Notes under the pieces: model-generated | The model's database searches: none | Told to the model about the DNA's origin: nothing | Seen by the model: only the letters and a program-made list of their open reading frames with translations | In this document: positions 52,633 to 62,168 of the stretch, in pieces | Layout: every line of letters starts with the position of its first letter | Position numbering within the stretch: the first letter of the stretch is position 1 | Assembly (NCBI GenBank): GCA_031553045.1 | Contig: JAVBLZ010000009.1 | Span: 32,180 to 96,179 of the forward strand | Source of the DNA: CALXQW01 sp031553045 | GTDB lineage: Bacteria > Verrucomicrobiota > Verrucomicrobiia > Opitutales > Intestinicryptomonadaceae | Direction: 5' to 3' | Length of the DNA: 64,000 nucleotides | Translations under genes and position numbers: made by a program

Positions 52633-53403
52633 ATGGAAAATCTAAATACTTCTGAGAATTTTGTCAAAGAATTTGGCGAGGCAATGAGGCCGTGTCAATT
52701 TCTTGAAACACTTTTTAATGCAACCCCGAATCTGCATTTTTTTATAAAAAATATCAGAGGGGAATTTGTCGCCTTCAACAACAATCTTATGAAGTCTTTG
52801 GACTGTCAGAACCCCGAAGAACTAATCGGCAGGACAGACTATGACTACACGCCAAGTTTCCTTGCGGATATCTATGTGAAAGACGATAAGGCGCTAATTG
52901 CAAGCGGCAAGCCTATCATAGAAAAGCTTGAGCTTGCGCCAAGTGATGAGCTTATCCCCGATTGGCGTTTGACCACAAAAATACCAATTTTCGGCAAAGA
53001 TGGCAGCGTCATAGGTTTGGCGGGGCTGACCAGAATGTTGAAGTCTAACGACCCAATATATTTGGGGCATTCAGAGCTTGGCATTGCCATAGACTACATC
53101 AAGCAAAACTACATGAAAAAAATTAGCATTATTGATGTTGCGAAAAAAATCGATATGTCGGTGAGCTCCGTAGAGCGTCTGTTTAAGCAGATTTTCAAGA
53201 CAACGCCGATTAAGTACATCAAAAAAATCAGGCTCAACGCCGCTTGCAGGGAATTGCGTCTGACCGAAAATTCCATAGCGCAAATTGCGGAAAACTGCGG
53301 GTTTTACGACCAAAGCAGCATGAATAGAGATTTTAGAACAATTTTAAATTTGACACCGTATCACTACAGAAAAAAATATAGGCGTGATAAAAATCGGCAA
53401 TAG
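52633..53403 (+). CDS. AraC-family regulator with an N-terminal PAS domain
   Basis: This 256-residue protein has an N-terminal PAS-type sensor (about residues 20-140, with ATPNLHFFIKNIRGEFVAFN and GRTDYDYTPS) and a C-terminal two-HTH AraC domain (about 155-250: IDVAKKIDMSVSSVERLFKQ, then SIAQIAENCGFYDQSSMNRD). It probably senses a small molecule or redox state and controls nearby genes. The alanine racemase gene follows 29 bases downstream on the same strand. Confidence 0.85.
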   Translation: MENLNTSENFVKEFGEAMRPCQFLETLFNATPNLHFFIKNIRGEFVAFNNNLMKSLDCQNPEELIGRTDYDYTPSFLADIYVKDDKALIASGKPIIEKLELAPSDELIPDWRLTTKIPIFGKDGSVIGLAGLTRMLKSNDPIYLGHSELGIAIDYIKQNYMKKISIIDVAKKIDMSVSSVERLFKQIFKTTPIKYIKKIRLNAACRELRLTENSIAQIAENCGFYDQSSMNRDFRTILNLTPYHYRKKYRRDKNRQ

Positions 53404-53432
53404 TTGTTTGCGGGATATAAACGGAGGTTTCC

Positions 53433-54506
53433 ATGAATAGACCGCCCATGCGCTCTTGGATAGAGATAGACCTAAGGCGACTTGAGGAAAATGTATCTGC
53501 AATCAAGGCGTGGCTGCCGGATTCCGTCAAATATATTTGCGTGGTAAAAGCAGACGCCTACGGGCATTGCATGCCGCAATCTCTTGTCAGGTTTTTGAGG
53601 GGCGGGGCGGACATATTTGCGGTTGCCAGTTTGTACGAGCTTTCACGCGTGAGAGAAATTGTCAGCGACAAACCTGTTTTGATACTCAGTCCAATTTTGT
53701 ATGAGGAAAGGTATTTGGTCTTTGACTACGGGGCGACTCCCTCTATTTCAACGTTGGAAGAAGCTTTGCATTTTGACGAGCTGTCTAAAAATGTCGGCAA
53801 AGTTTTGGATGTCCATGTAAAGATTGATACGGGAATGGGGCGTGTGGGCGTGTGGCATAATGCGGCGGTTAAATTTATTGAAGACATTATGAAGCTTGAA
53901 AATATAAGGGTTGCGGGGATATTCTCTCACTTTTCAAGCGCAGATACGGACAAAAATTACACGCAAAACCAATTGGATATTTTTAAAAATGTGGTATCAA
54001 ATTTTGACACTTCAAAAATGCTGATACACATGCACAACAGTGCGGCTTTGGATTGTATGCCCATTGCGCCGCCTTTTAACGCCGTAAGAGTGGGGCTTTT
54101 GCAGTACGGCATAAACCCTGTGGGTTATTCTCTCAAAGGCAAAATCCCCGTGAGGCAGGTTTTAAGTTTCAAGGCAAAAGTTGCCGGTATTTCGGAAAAT
54201 AAGCTTGGTAAACTTGTCTCTATAAGTGCGGGTTATGCTGACGGAGTGCCGTCGGGTTTTACTAGAAGGGCGTACGTTTTAATTGGCGGTAAAAGGGCGG
54301 CGATAGTTGGCGCTGTCAGCTTGGATGAATGCTATGCAATGCTTGAATCTTCCGCAAATGTAAATGTGGGAGACGAAGTTGTCTTTATCGGTGAACAGGG
54401 TGAGGAATCCATAAACCTTTGCGATTACAGTGAGTGGACAAGCCGCATACCTTGGGAAACTATGGTGGCAATACCCAAGCGTGTTGACAGGGTTTTGTTA
54501 GGGTAA
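53433..54506 (+). CDS. alr: Alanine racemase
   Basis: This 357-residue PLP enzyme makes D-alanine for peptidoglycan. The PLP lysine is in VVKADAYGHCMPQ (about residue 36), the second catalytic base Tyr in SAGYADGVPSGFT, and the C-terminal beta domain has AAIVGAVSLDECYAML where VGRVSMDQ is usual. A Shine-Dalgarno (GGAGG) lies before the ATG. It is followed by a PLP-fold gene three bases after its stop, in one operon. Confidence 0.92.
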   Translation: MNRPPMRSWIEIDLRRLEENVSAIKAWLPDSVKYICVVKADAYGHCMPQSLVRFLRGGADIFAVASLYELSRVREIVSDKPVLILSPILYEERYLVFDYGATPSISTLEEALHFDELSKNVGKVLDVHVKIDTGMGRVGVWHNAAVKFIEDIMKLENIRVAGIFSHFSSADTDKNYTQNQLDIFKNVVSNFDTSKMLIHMHNSAALDCMPIAPPFNAVRVGLLQYGINPVGYSLKGKIPVRQVLSFKAKVAGISENKLGKLVSISAGYADGVPSGFTRRAYVLIGGKRAAIVGAVSLDECYAMLESSANVNVGDEVVFIGEQGEESINLCDYSEWTSRIPWETMVAIPKRVDRVLLG

Positions 54507-54509
54507 ATT

Positions 54510-55592
54510 ATGGCGGATAGTTATGCCAATTTGTCCGCTTATATGTCTTTGCCAAATGCCGATATGCTTGGCGAAAACCCGTATTTTTTTCAAAACAAAG
54601 ACCTTGAATTTTATTCAAGCGCAAGGGCGATTTTGCTTTCAATAGCTTTAGATTTTCAAAGAACCAGCCCTCAAAAAAAACTTCCCACATTGCATATTCC
54701 CGAATTTTTCTGCCCTGCGCTTTTTGATTTTTTGGAGAAATATTTTACGCTCAAAAAATATGCCGTGAATTTGGATTTGGCGTCTATGCCCGAGATTAAA
54801 ATTTCGGAAGAAGAATATGTTTTGGCGGTAAATTACTTCGGGCTTTTTGATAAAAAAAGTTGGGAGAATTTTTCAAAACAAAATCCCAAGGCAATATTGA
54901 TTGAAGACCATAGCCATGCGCCATTTTCAGAGGCTGCTTTAAATTCTAAGGCTCAATACTCTTTTGCCTCTTTGCGCAAAGTTTTACCCCTGCCTTCCGG
55001 CGCATATTTAAAAACAAACAAAAGGCGTTTGCGTAAACTTTTTAGGCAGGGTTCAAAAACTTTGGATGATTTTGAATCCGTGGCTTTGGCAAGCCTTGTT
55101 GAAAAAAAATTCTTTTTAGAATCTGCAAATTTTGACGCAAAAAAAATATTTCAAAGTTTTGAAAGGGCGGAGGAAATTTTAAGCTCTAAGCCGCCCAGAC
55201 TTAGAATCAGCGAGTTTTCTTTGAGCCTTGCCAAAAACTTCCGTGCAGATTTGGCCGCAGAAATGCGCTTTAAAAACTTTAAAGCATTTGCAGAGATGTG
55301 TGCAAAATTTGAATGCCTGCCATTTAAGATATTCAACCAAAAGACTCTTGAATTTCCATATTCCGCAAGAGATATCTTTTACCCTGTTTTGATGTTTGAA
55401 GATTTGAAATCCAGAAATTTGTATCGGCAAAAACTCAAAGATTTAGGCGCAGAGCCGCCAATATATTGGAGTATTTTAGACGCAGCTTCAATGCCTTGCA
55501 AAGCGCTTTCTGAAAGCCTGCTTTGTATTCCGTTAGATTACAGGTTTTCCGAAAAATTCTCTAGCAATCTTGCAAAAAAAATGTGCCCTTAA
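54510..55592 (+). CDS. PLP-dependent transferase-fold protein (DegT-like)
   Basis: This 360-residue protein resembles fold-type I PLP enzymes of the DegT/DnrJ kind. It contains VNYFGLFDKKSW, then LIEDHSHAP (the cofactor-binding Asp and aromatic stacker position) and a probable PLP lysine in FASLRKVLPLPSGAYL (about residue 153). The C-terminal half is diverged. The substrate is unknown. It lies immediately downstream of alr, so amino-sugar or cell-wall precursor work is plausible. Confidence 0.65.
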   Translation: MADSYANLSAYMSLPNADMLGENPYFFQNKDLEFYSSARAILLSIALDFQRTSPQKKLPTLHIPEFFCPALFDFLEKYFTLKKYAVNLDLASMPEIKISEEEYVLAVNYFGLFDKKSWENFSKQNPKAILIEDHSHAPFSEAALNSKAQYSFASLRKVLPLPSGAYLKTNKRRLRKLFRQGSKTLDDFESVALASLVEKKFFLESANFDAKKIFQSFERAEEILSSKPPRLRISEFSLSLAKNFRADLAAEMRFKNFKAFAEMCAKFECLPFKIFNQKTLEFPYSARDIFYPVLMFEDLKSRNLYRQKLKDLGAEPPIYWSILDAASMPCKALSESLLCIPLDYRFSEKFSSNLAKKMCP

Positions 55593-55602
55593 GGCACATT
55601 TT
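55577..55602. terminator. Bidirectional terminator over the stop of the PLP-fold gene
   Basis: ATGTGCC (55581-55587) pairs with GGCACAT (55593-55599) around CTTAA, which includes the stop codon. A-rich and T-rich flanks lie on either side, so it may serve both convergent genes. Confidence 0.7.
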
Positions 55603-55607
55603 AAAGC

Positions 55608-57287
55608 TTACTTTTTTGACGGGGCTGCCCAATTCATAACCTGATTTTTTGCCGCCAGTTTTATGCGCAAAAGTTCAATGTCCAAATCTTGAATGGCGAT
55701 AAGTTTTTCGGCTCTTGCCTGCATTGCCGCCGCAGTGCCCGCAGCTTGCCCAAGGCACATATATACAGGCTCCATTCTTATAGAGCAATATGCAACGTGG
55801 CTTGCAGACATACATACTGTAACAAGCAGATTTTCACATTCAGATTTTTTTGGCACTATGCTGCCAAAGGGGATTTCGTAAGGCTTGGTGGGTATCAATA
55901 AATGGCCTTCTTCACGCACAAAACCCTTCTCATCTATAAATCTTTGGATGGGGTGGGAATCGGCGGAAAATGACCCCATTGCAACACTTGAAGGTTTTTT
56001 ATTTTCTTCGACAATGTCTTTTTGTGTCATTACATATTCGCCAATCATGCGGCGGGCTTCACGCACATAAAGCTGTGTGGGCCAATGACCGTTTTCAAGA
56101 AATTCATCTTTGCATAGTCCCCACAAATTGACTTCGTTTCTGATTTTTTCCGGCACGTTTTTATCATTGGCAAGAAAGTAGAAAAATCCTTTCACGTAGT
56201 CTTCATGGTCTTGCCAAATTTCTTTGCGCTTTTCATAATCGGCGTCGGGATAGTCTGTATTGCCGCCAACGTAGTCTGTCGTAAATACGCCACTGGCATT
56301 GATGTCAAATTTGCCGTTCGGCAGCCTGCCAAAATGGGCGAGCTTGTAAAATGAGATGCCTGAGTGCGCCTGTATATATTTTAGCAAAAGTTCATACCTT
56401 TCGGGATAATAATTTTTTGGCTTTGGCCAAGGCACAAGCAAGTCTGCTTTGTTTGTGGCGGTAACTCTAAAATTGTAAGCTTGTGTGTTGTTGTCGCCCT
56501 TGCCAATAGTTGTGTCCACATTTTGACGTATGCCCCAATACACTTTGCCGTTGGAATCTTTTGCTGGAATATCCGCCCCGAATTGAGAATGGTGCAGATA
56601 GTGAACCTTGCTTGTTCCGCCAAGGCAGGTGCAAGTTTGAGTATAATCTTCAGCAGTGTAAATTTTCGCTTGTCCATATTGGAAACCTGCGCCGCTTTCA
56701 TTATAAACTTCCCGAGATTCTCTGCCAACCTTATAAGAAATTTTTGCCTTTGCCATTAAGTCTCCCTCATAAGAAGCGTCTATAAAAGTTTTGGCAACTA
56801 CCACGGAGTTGTCGGAAAGCGTGATTTTTTCTATGCGTTTGCCGACCATTTCCAAAGAGATTATATTTACCTCTTTTACGATTTCCAAATTGTTTGCGGC
56901 AACCCAATCGTTAAAAACTTGAAGCGCTATTTTGCCCTCTAAATCCCAAGGTCTACCTGGGGTCTGATTTTCTTTTGGAGTCTTTGCCGACACCTGATTA
57001 AAAAACTCGGCAGTAAGGCCGCCGGAGGCTCGCTTTTCGCCGATATCGGTTCTGCCCAGTCCGCCTGTAACCATGCCGCCGATGTATTTTTCAGGGCTTA
57101 TGATGAGTACCGATGCGCCGTCTTGTTTTGCGGCAACTGCAGCAATTATGCCCGAGGGCGTCGCCCCATAAATTGCGATGTCATAGACTTTCGGACTTGC
57201 CTGAGTGCAACATTTCTTGCAGGAAGATAAGCCAAATGCGGAAAAGAGCATTAGCCCAAGAATGATGATTTTTTGTATGGTTTTCAT
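55608..57287 (-). CDS. Exported FAD-dependent oxidoreductase (lipoprotein)
   Basis: This 559-residue protein has a lipoprotein signal (IILGLMLFSAFGLSSC) and then an FAD-binding start (YDIAIYGATPSGIIAAVAAK) in the FAD_oxidored group. The C-terminal part carries CSIRMEPVYMCLGQAAGTAA, the second part of the FAD site. It probably acts in the periplasm or on the outer membrane; related proteins are found in polysaccharide-degradation loci. The substrate is unknown. Confidence 0.8.
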   Translation of the reverse strand: MKTIQKIIILGLMLFSAFGLSSCKKCCTQASPKVYDIAIYGATPSGIIAAVAAKQDGASVLIISPEKYIGGMVTGGLGRTDIGEKRASGGLTAEFFNQVSAKTPKENQTPGRPWDLEGKIALQVFNDWVAANNLEIVKEVNIISLEMVGKRIEKITLSDNSVVVAKTFIDASYEGDLMAKAKISYKVGRESREVYNESGAGFQYGQAKIYTAEDYTQTCTCLGGTSKVHYLHHSQFGADIPAKDSNGKVYWGIRQNVDTTIGKGDNNTQAYNFRVTATNKADLLVPWPKPKNYYPERYELLLKYIQAHSGISFYKLAHFGRLPNGKFDINASGVFTTDYVGGNTDYPDADYEKRKEIWQDHEDYVKGFFYFLANDKNVPEKIRNEVNLWGLCKDEFLENGHWPTQLYVREARRMIGEYVMTQKDIVEENKKPSSVAMGSFSADSHPIQRFIDEKGFVREEGHLLIPTKPYEIPFGSIVPKKSECENLLVTVCMSASHVAYCSIRMEPVYMCLGQAAGTAAAMQARAEKLIAIQDLDIELLRIKLAAKNQVMNWAAPSKK

Positions 57288-57290
57288 AAA

Positions 57291-58034
57291 TTAGTAAAAT
57301 ACTTTTTTTAAAAATAGACCCGTTGCGGGTGCGGCTGGAAATAAATTCACACGTTTTTTTGCGTCCAGAATTTCTTTTAGTTTTTCCGGCGGAAGCTTTC
57401 CAAGACCGACATCTAAAAGTGCTCCGCATATCAGACGCATCATCTTGTACATGAACCCGCTTGCGTTTGCACGTATCAAAATCTCATTTCCGGATTTTGC
57501 AACAGACAGTGAGTATAGGGTTTTTACAGGATTTTCTTTATCGTTTGAGAGCCCTTTGTTTGCGCTGAATGCGGTAAAGTCATGCTCTCCCAAAAGGAGT
57601 TTTGCAGCTTGGCGCATTTTTTTGATGTCCGGCTTGCGCCTGCCCAAAGAGTATCTGAAGCGCACAATGTGCGGCGGCGCAAAACCCTCAAAGATATTGT
57701 ATTCGTAAATTTTTTTTCTGGCGGAATATCTTGCGTGAAATTTTTCAGGAGCTTTCTTGACGCTTGAAATTTGTATGGAATTTGGAAAACCAACCCGCAG
57801 GGCTTTAAGCATGTCGTTTGAGGAATGCTTCCAGTCTGCGTCAAAATGAAACACCTGTGCGTAGGCATGGACACCGGCGTCTGTTCTCCCGCTTGCGTGT
57901 ATTCTGGTTTTTATGCCCAGTATTTTTTCCAGACGTCTTTCAATAAAATCTTGTACAGTGTTGCCGCCAACTTGGCTTTGCCAACCCTTGAAACTTGTGC
58001 CGTCATAGGCGCATACGCATTTAAACCTAGGCAT
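57291..58034 (-). CDS. truA: tRNA pseudouridine synthase A
   Basis: This 247-residue enzyme makes pseudouridine at positions 38-40 of tRNA. Conserved features are YDGTSFKGWQSQ at the N-terminus, the catalytic Asp in HASGRTDAGVHA (about residues 48-59), and IRANASGFMYKMMRLI near the C-terminus. The length is normal. Its first bases overlap the end of the ruvX gene, so the two are co-transcribed; the FAD gene follows with a three-base gap. Confidence 0.95.
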   Translation of the reverse strand: MPRFKCVCAYDGTSFKGWQSQVGGNTVQDFIERRLEKILGIKTRIHASGRTDAGVHAYAQVFHFDADWKHSSNDMLKALRVGFPNSIQISSVKKAPEKFHARYSARKKIYEYNIFEGFAPPHIVRFRYSLGRRKPDIKKMRQAAKLLLGEHDFTAFSANKGLSNDKENPVKTLYSLSVAKSGNEILIRANASGFMYKMMRLICGALLDVGLGKLPPEKLKEILDAKKRVNLFPAAPATGLFLKKVFY

Positions 58035-58458
58035 GGTCTATATACTCCTGTAAGAAAAGGGCGCAAGCGCTGGAATCTATCTGACCGCTTTGCCTATGTT
58101 TTCTGCGTGCCGCCACAGATTTTGCGTGTTTCTTCGTAATCATTGAAAGATTGCACTCCGCCTGAAAAGAGCTCAAACGCTCATCCGTTTTATCGACAGG
58201 CAGGCTGAATTTTGCCGCAATCAGCGTGATAAATTCATCAACTTCTTTTGCCTTTGCGCCAATAGAGCCGTCCATATTATATGGATAGCCCACTACGATT
58301 TTCTGAACCCTGCGCTCTTTTATTATAGACGCAATATATTCCAGTCTGTCTTCTTGAGAGGGTTGGGTGGCGGCTTTGACGGGCAATGCAATTTTAAGCT
58401 CGTCCGCATAAGCTAAACCTATTCGTTTGTGTCCGTAATCTAAACCCAAAATTCTCAT
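58027..58458 (-). CDS. ruvX: YqgF/RuvX Holliday junction resolvase-like protein
   Basis: This 143-residue RNase H-like protein has the N-terminal MRILGLDYGHKRIGLAYAD (catalytic Asp), then IVVGYPYNMDGSIGAKA and the DERLSSFQAE region. It acts in pre-16S rRNA maturation or junction resolution. It overlaps truA by eight bases. Confidence 0.9.
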   Translation of the reverse strand: MRILGLDYGHKRIGLAYADELKIALPVKAATQPSQEDRLEYIASIIKERRVQKIVVGYPYNMDGSIGAKAKEVDEFITLIAAKFSLPVDKTDERLSSFQAECNLSMITKKHAKSVAARRKHRQSGQIDSSACALFLQEYIDHA

Positions 58459-58526
58459 ACCCGAAATCTTTATCTGAAATTAAAAATATAATTGCAAGCG
58501 ACAAAATTTTTATAAATATTGAAGTA

Positions 58527-59231
58527 GTGAATTCTCAAATAGACAAACTATTAAAACTTCAAAATTGCGATTTGGCGTATAACAAAATCAAAGCCAGATT
58601 GAAAGATATACCCTTGGAAATAGCGGTTATAAAAGATAAAATTGCCGCCGAGAAAAAACCTTATGAAGACGCCCAGAAATCTCAAAAAGATATGGAGGCA
58701 AAACGCTTGGCAATGCGTACAGAGCGTCTGGCTTTGGATGAGAAAATTGTAAAGTACAAAACTCAGCTTTTGAATGTGAAAAAGAATGAGGAATACCAAG
58801 CTATGCTTTCGCAGATTGAGGGCTGCAAAGCTGAAATTTCCGCCATAGAAGAAAAAGAGATAGAGCTGCTTTATCAAATTGACGAGCAGGTTAAAACAGT
58901 CGCCCAAAAGCTTCAAGATTTTGAAAAGGCAAAGGCGCTTTACGAGGCGCAAATTGATCTTAAAAACAATGAAAATTCTATGATGTCATCTTCTTTGGAG
59001 GCGGCAAAAAATGACGTGGATAAGGCTTCACAAAATATAGATGAAAATTATCTTGAAACATATAAACGCCTTAAAACCACTGGAAAGCGTATGCCCGTCT
59101 TGGTCGCAATACAAAATGAAAAGTGCGACGGCTGCCATTTGAGTTTGTCTAAAGTTTTAGTTTCTGAGGCTGAAACGGCTACTAAGCCTGTCTATTGCGA
59201 GCAATGCGGGCGCATGGTCTATAAGGCATGA
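58527..59231 (+). CDS. Coiled-coil protein with a C4 zinc ribbon
   Basis: This 234-residue protein has a long antiparallel coiled coil (about residues 5-180) and a C-terminal zinc ribbon with CDGCHLSLS and YCEQCGRMVY. It fits the DUF164/CdsZ-like group of PVC and other bacteria. Such proteins may bind nucleic acid or mRNA. It is followed directly by the M14-like gene. Confidence 0.8.
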   Translation: MNSQIDKLLKLQNCDLAYNKIKARLKDIPLEIAVIKDKIAAEKKPYEDAQKSQKDMEAKRLAMRTERLALDEKIVKYKTQLLNVKKNEEYQAMLSQIEGCKAEISAIEEKEIELLYQIDEQVKTVAQKLQDFEKAKALYEAQIDLKNNENSMMSSSLEAAKNDVDKASQNIDENYLETYKRLKTTGKRMPVLVAIQNEKCDGCHLSLSKVLVSEAETATKPVYCEQCGRMVYKA

Positions 59232-59234
59232 TTT

Positions 59235-60455
59235 ATGCGACTCTTAAAAGTATCCGCAACATTTTTTCTGATGTTGAATTTGGGTTTATCTCTTTTGGCA
59301 CAAGAGCGCAAATCCGTAAAAATTGACGCAGATTTTGCAGGCGGAAACATCGTGGTGGAATCTCAAGATGCCGGCTTTTTTAGGATTCATCAAGATTTAC
59401 GGGACACCAAGGGCGATTGGTTTTACTGGTGTTTCAGAGTGCGCCATGCGGAAACAAAAACGCTGAAATTTGATTTTACAAAAAGTAATTGCGTAGGACC
59501 TTTAGGGCCTGCATACAGCATAGATGGCGGCAAGACTTGGGCTTGGCTAAAATCAAAAGGGGGGTTCACAAATAAAAGTTTCTCTTACAAATTCGGCGAT
59601 AATGAGGGCGAGGTTTATTTCTCAAGCACAATGCGCTATGTGCAGGCGGATTGGGATTTTTTTATAGAAAAATACAAGAATAATCCTGCCGTAAAGCTTG
59701 ATCATATAACAAAAAGCAAGGGCGGTAGGTACGTCGAAAGGCTTGAGGTCTCTGCGCAAAAAAATGTAAAATTTAGGTGTCTTATAACGGCAAGGCATCA
59801 CGCTTGCGAATCTATGGCGAGCTTTGTTCTTGAGGGAATTATCGCCGGACTTTTGGATGAATCTGCGGAATCAGAGTGGCTGCGCCGTAATGTAAAATTT
59901 CTCATTTTCCCGTTTGTGGATAAAGACGGCGTGGAGAATGGCGACCAAGGTAAAAATCGAATCCCGCACGATCATGACGCCGACTATAAAAACCAGAGCA
60001 TATATCCCGAAACAAGGGCAATAAGAGACTGCCTTGCAATTTGGGAAAAAGATTCTGCGGGCTTTGCCTTAGATTTGCACAACCCCACGCTTAAACGCAA
60101 AGACCTCTATACTCACGCATTCAGAACTCTTGGCGAAGCCACAAAAGAGTCTTATAAACTTTTAAAACATCTGGAAAATATTTCCCAAGCTTCAGAAATA
60201 AAATTTAAACTTCAGGACAGTTTCAACTTTGCGCTGCGCATTGTGGATTCTTCCCTAAAACCAAAGGTTGAGGGCAATATAAAAATGCTTGAAAGCCTGG
60301 ATATTTCAAATGCCAAGCCCGATTTGGCTTCAAGCATAGGTTTTGAGATACCATACTGTATGGCGGATAATATAGAGCTTTCCTCGGTCAATCTAAGGAT
60401 TTTTGGAAGGAATATTGTAAAGGCTCTTTACAAATACTACTCAAGCGCCAAGTAG
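59235..60455 (+). CDS. Exported M14-type zinc carboxypeptidase-like protein
   Basis: This 406-residue protein has a signal peptide (SATFFLMLNLGLSLLAQ), an N-terminal beta domain like that of cytosolic carboxypeptidases (WFYWCFRVRHAETKTLKFDF), and an M14-type catalytic region: TARHHACESMASF with His-x-x-Glu zinc ligands, and a third ligand in ALDLHNPTL. It would cleave C-terminal amino acids or peptidoglycan peptides in the periplasm. The start is just after the zinc-ribbon gene. Confidence 0.75.
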   Translation: MRLLKVSATFFLMLNLGLSLLAQERKSVKIDADFAGGNIVVESQDAGFFRIHQDLRDTKGDWFYWCFRVRHAETKTLKFDFTKSNCVGPLGPAYSIDGGKTWAWLKSKGGFTNKSFSYKFGDNEGEVYFSSTMRYVQADWDFFIEKYKNNPAVKLDHITKSKGGRYVERLEVSAQKNVKFRCLITARHHACESMASFVLEGIIAGLLDESAESEWLRRNVKFLIFPFVDKDGVENGDQGKNRIPHDHDADYKNQSIYPETRAIRDCLAIWEKDSAGFALDLHNPTLKRKDLYTHAFRTLGEATKESYKLLKHLENISQASEIKFKLQDSFNFALRIVDSSLKPKVEGNIKMLESLDISNAKPDLASSIGFEIPYCMADNIELSSVNLRIFGRNIVKALYKYYSSAK

Positions 60456-60526
60456 TCTTATTACTTTTAAATGGCATAATTTGTTTGCACTGAATAAAAT
60501 ATTTTGCATTTATGACCTTAAATTAG

Positions 60527-61213
60527 ATGAAAAAAGCTCTTCTAAAATGGGGTACGGGCAAAGACGGCAAAAACGTACCATACGTGTGCCGCCCTTTATT
60601 TTTCATAGGGGCGGTCTTCTTGCGTTTGATTTATTTGACAATACGTTTTGAGGTCAGCGCAGAGGATAAAAAAAATTTGAGCGTTAAGCCGCCTGCCGCC
60701 CTGATAATCTGGCATAATAGAATTGCAATAACGCCTTATATCAAGACAACGTTTAGGAAAAAATTCAAAATTTACGCCATGATAAGCAAAAGTAAAGACG
60801 GCTCTATTTTGGAATATTTTTTCAAAAATTTTGATATAAATTGCGACAGAGGTTCAGACAACGATGGCGGCGCAAAGGCTGCAGTGGCGCTCATACGCAG
60901 GTTGCGTTCAGGTTTTGATATCTGCGTTACGCCCGACGGCCCTAGGGGCCCAAAGTATGAGATGAAGAAGGGTATTTTGAGTATATGTCAAAAGACCAAC
61001 GCTTCAATATTGTTCATGAGAGGCAAAATTGGCGCTCATTGGAAATTTAAAAAGTCTTGGGATGATTTTATGTTGCCCAAGCCATTTTCAAAAGTTGTAA
61101 TTAAGGCTACAACGTTCCCCAATTATGAAGCTTTGGAAGCCGCAGCAGCACAGAAAAATATGTCAACTTACGACTACGCACAAAGCCTTTTGAATTACGA
61201 AGATTGGGATTGA
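60527..61213 (+). CDS. DUF374 lysophospholipid acyltransferase-like protein
   Basis: This 228-residue protein fits DUF374, an LPLAT-type family of lipid A or phospholipid acyltransferases. It has LIIWHNRIAITPYI, YAMISKSKDGSI, RGSDNDGGAKAA and the TPDGPRGPKYEMKKGI motif (about residues 130-145). A hydrophobic N-terminal segment (PLFFIGAVFLRLIYLTIRF) places it at the membrane. A weak stem-loop follows at 61268-61317. Confidence 0.85.
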   Translation: MKKALLKWGTGKDGKNVPYVCRPLFFIGAVFLRLIYLTIRFEVSAEDKKNLSVKPPAALIIWHNRIAITPYIKTTFRKKFKIYAMISKSKDGSILEYFFKNFDINCDRGSDNDGGAKAAVALIRRLRSGFDICVTPDGPRGPKYEMKKGILSICQKTNASILFMRGKIGAHWKFKKSWDDFMLPKPFSKVVIKATTFPNYEALEAAAAQKNMSTYDYAQSLLNYEDWD

Positions 61214-61267
61214 GTTTGCAATTTGTCCTAAAATTTATTCCCCAGCTTAGTGCGAAAGCTGAATAAA

Positions 61268-61330
61268 AACGCCTCAAAATTTCCCACGAAGATGCAAGAA
61301 AAATATCTTTAGGCGTTATTAAATTTTTTG
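61268..61330 (+). terminator. Possible terminator after the DUF374 gene
   Basis: AACGCCT (61268-61274) pairs with AGGCGTT (61311-61317) with a long loop of about 36 bases, followed within a few bases by TTTTTT. The large loop lowers confidence. Confidence 0.4.
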
Positions 61331-61358
61331 GTACTTAATCTATATCAGACCAAAATTT

Positions 61359-61952
61359 TTAATTTGCAGATTTTTTTAATTTGGAAAGTTCGTCGAGTTT
61401 TTTTGTGAAATATTCAATAAAGCCCTCAACTTGGGCGGTGTTGACAACGCCTCCACGCTTAGTTTTGGCAGAGCGCACATCTTCCAGAAGCATATTTGCA
61501 AGGGTAATAAATTCTTCTTCCGTGAGATAACCTTCGTATGATTTACCATAACCTTTATTAACATCATTACAAACGATGAACATGTATTTAGGAGGGACAT
61601 TTGTATCAATTTTCTCTTGATCGGGCTGCCAGTACTCACTTTCTACTTTAGCGCTTTTAGTTTTGTCTGTAAGCTTATGTGCATATTTTAAAGTCTCAAT
61701 GGAGCAGTTGCCCCAATACCATTTTTCAAAAGTATTTTTTCCTTCTATCACGCTATAATATGGGTCAATATTTCCACTCCAAACAGTGTTTTTTCCTGCA
61801 ATATTACGAGTAGCGCAGGTAGTTATTTGGAATGCGAAATGGATAGTCGGTACGCTGAATGTCATCTGACGCCACTCGGTAATTTCTTCGGCATAGAGTG
61901 GGCAATGTAGAATCATCCCTAAAAGTAAAAATTTAATCATCTGTAATCTCAT
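61359..61952 (-). CDS. Secreted protein of a tandem family, copy 1
   Basis: The start at 61952 (MRLQMIKFLLLGMILHCPLY) gives a signal peptide and about 197 residues. The mature part begins AEEITEWRQMTFSVP, continues with a two-cysteine core (CATRNIAG, NCSIETLKYAHKLTDKTKS), and ends in GYLTEEEFITLANMLLEDVR and a Lys-rich coiled tail. The three copies in this window share this plan. I recognise no family. The first 20 bases overlap the end of a decayed second gene. Confidence 0.6.
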   Translation of the reverse strand: MRLQMIKFLLLGMILHCPLYAEEITEWRQMTFSVPTIHFAFQITTCATRNIAGKNTVWSGNIDPYYSVIEGKNTFEKWYWGNCSIETLKYAHKLTDKTKSAKVESEYWQPDQEKIDTNVPPKYMFIVCNDVNKGYGKSYEGYLTEEEFITLANMLLEDVRSAKTKRGGVVNTAQVEGFIEYFTKKLDELSKLKKSAN

Positions 61953-62145
61953 AAGGCGTCCAGTTTTTTTGATGCTTTTTGTACAATACGCACGGCATTT
62001 GTACAATGTCTGTTTTTACATTATTACCGTTAAAATCGATATTGAAATCGGCTTCGGAGATCCATTCCAATGATAGTTTTTGGTATCCGCTTGCCATAAA
62101 ACCCCTGTCGTCAGGGGATTCCGTGCCATAAGAAGGATCGCAATA
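61933..62145 (-). pseudogene. Truncated copy of a small secreted protein (family A)
   Basis: The frame from 62145 to 61933 encodes CDPSYGTESPDDRGFMASGY, then VQMPCVLYKKHQKNW, which matches the C-terminal half of the family A gene at 62776-63112. The 5' half is missing: the sequence jumps to the 3' flank of secreted copy 2 at about 62146. Only a 54-residue product from ATG at 62097 could be made. This is a deletion remnant. Confidence 0.7.
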
Positions 62146-62168
62146 TTATTATATATGATATTTGAAAG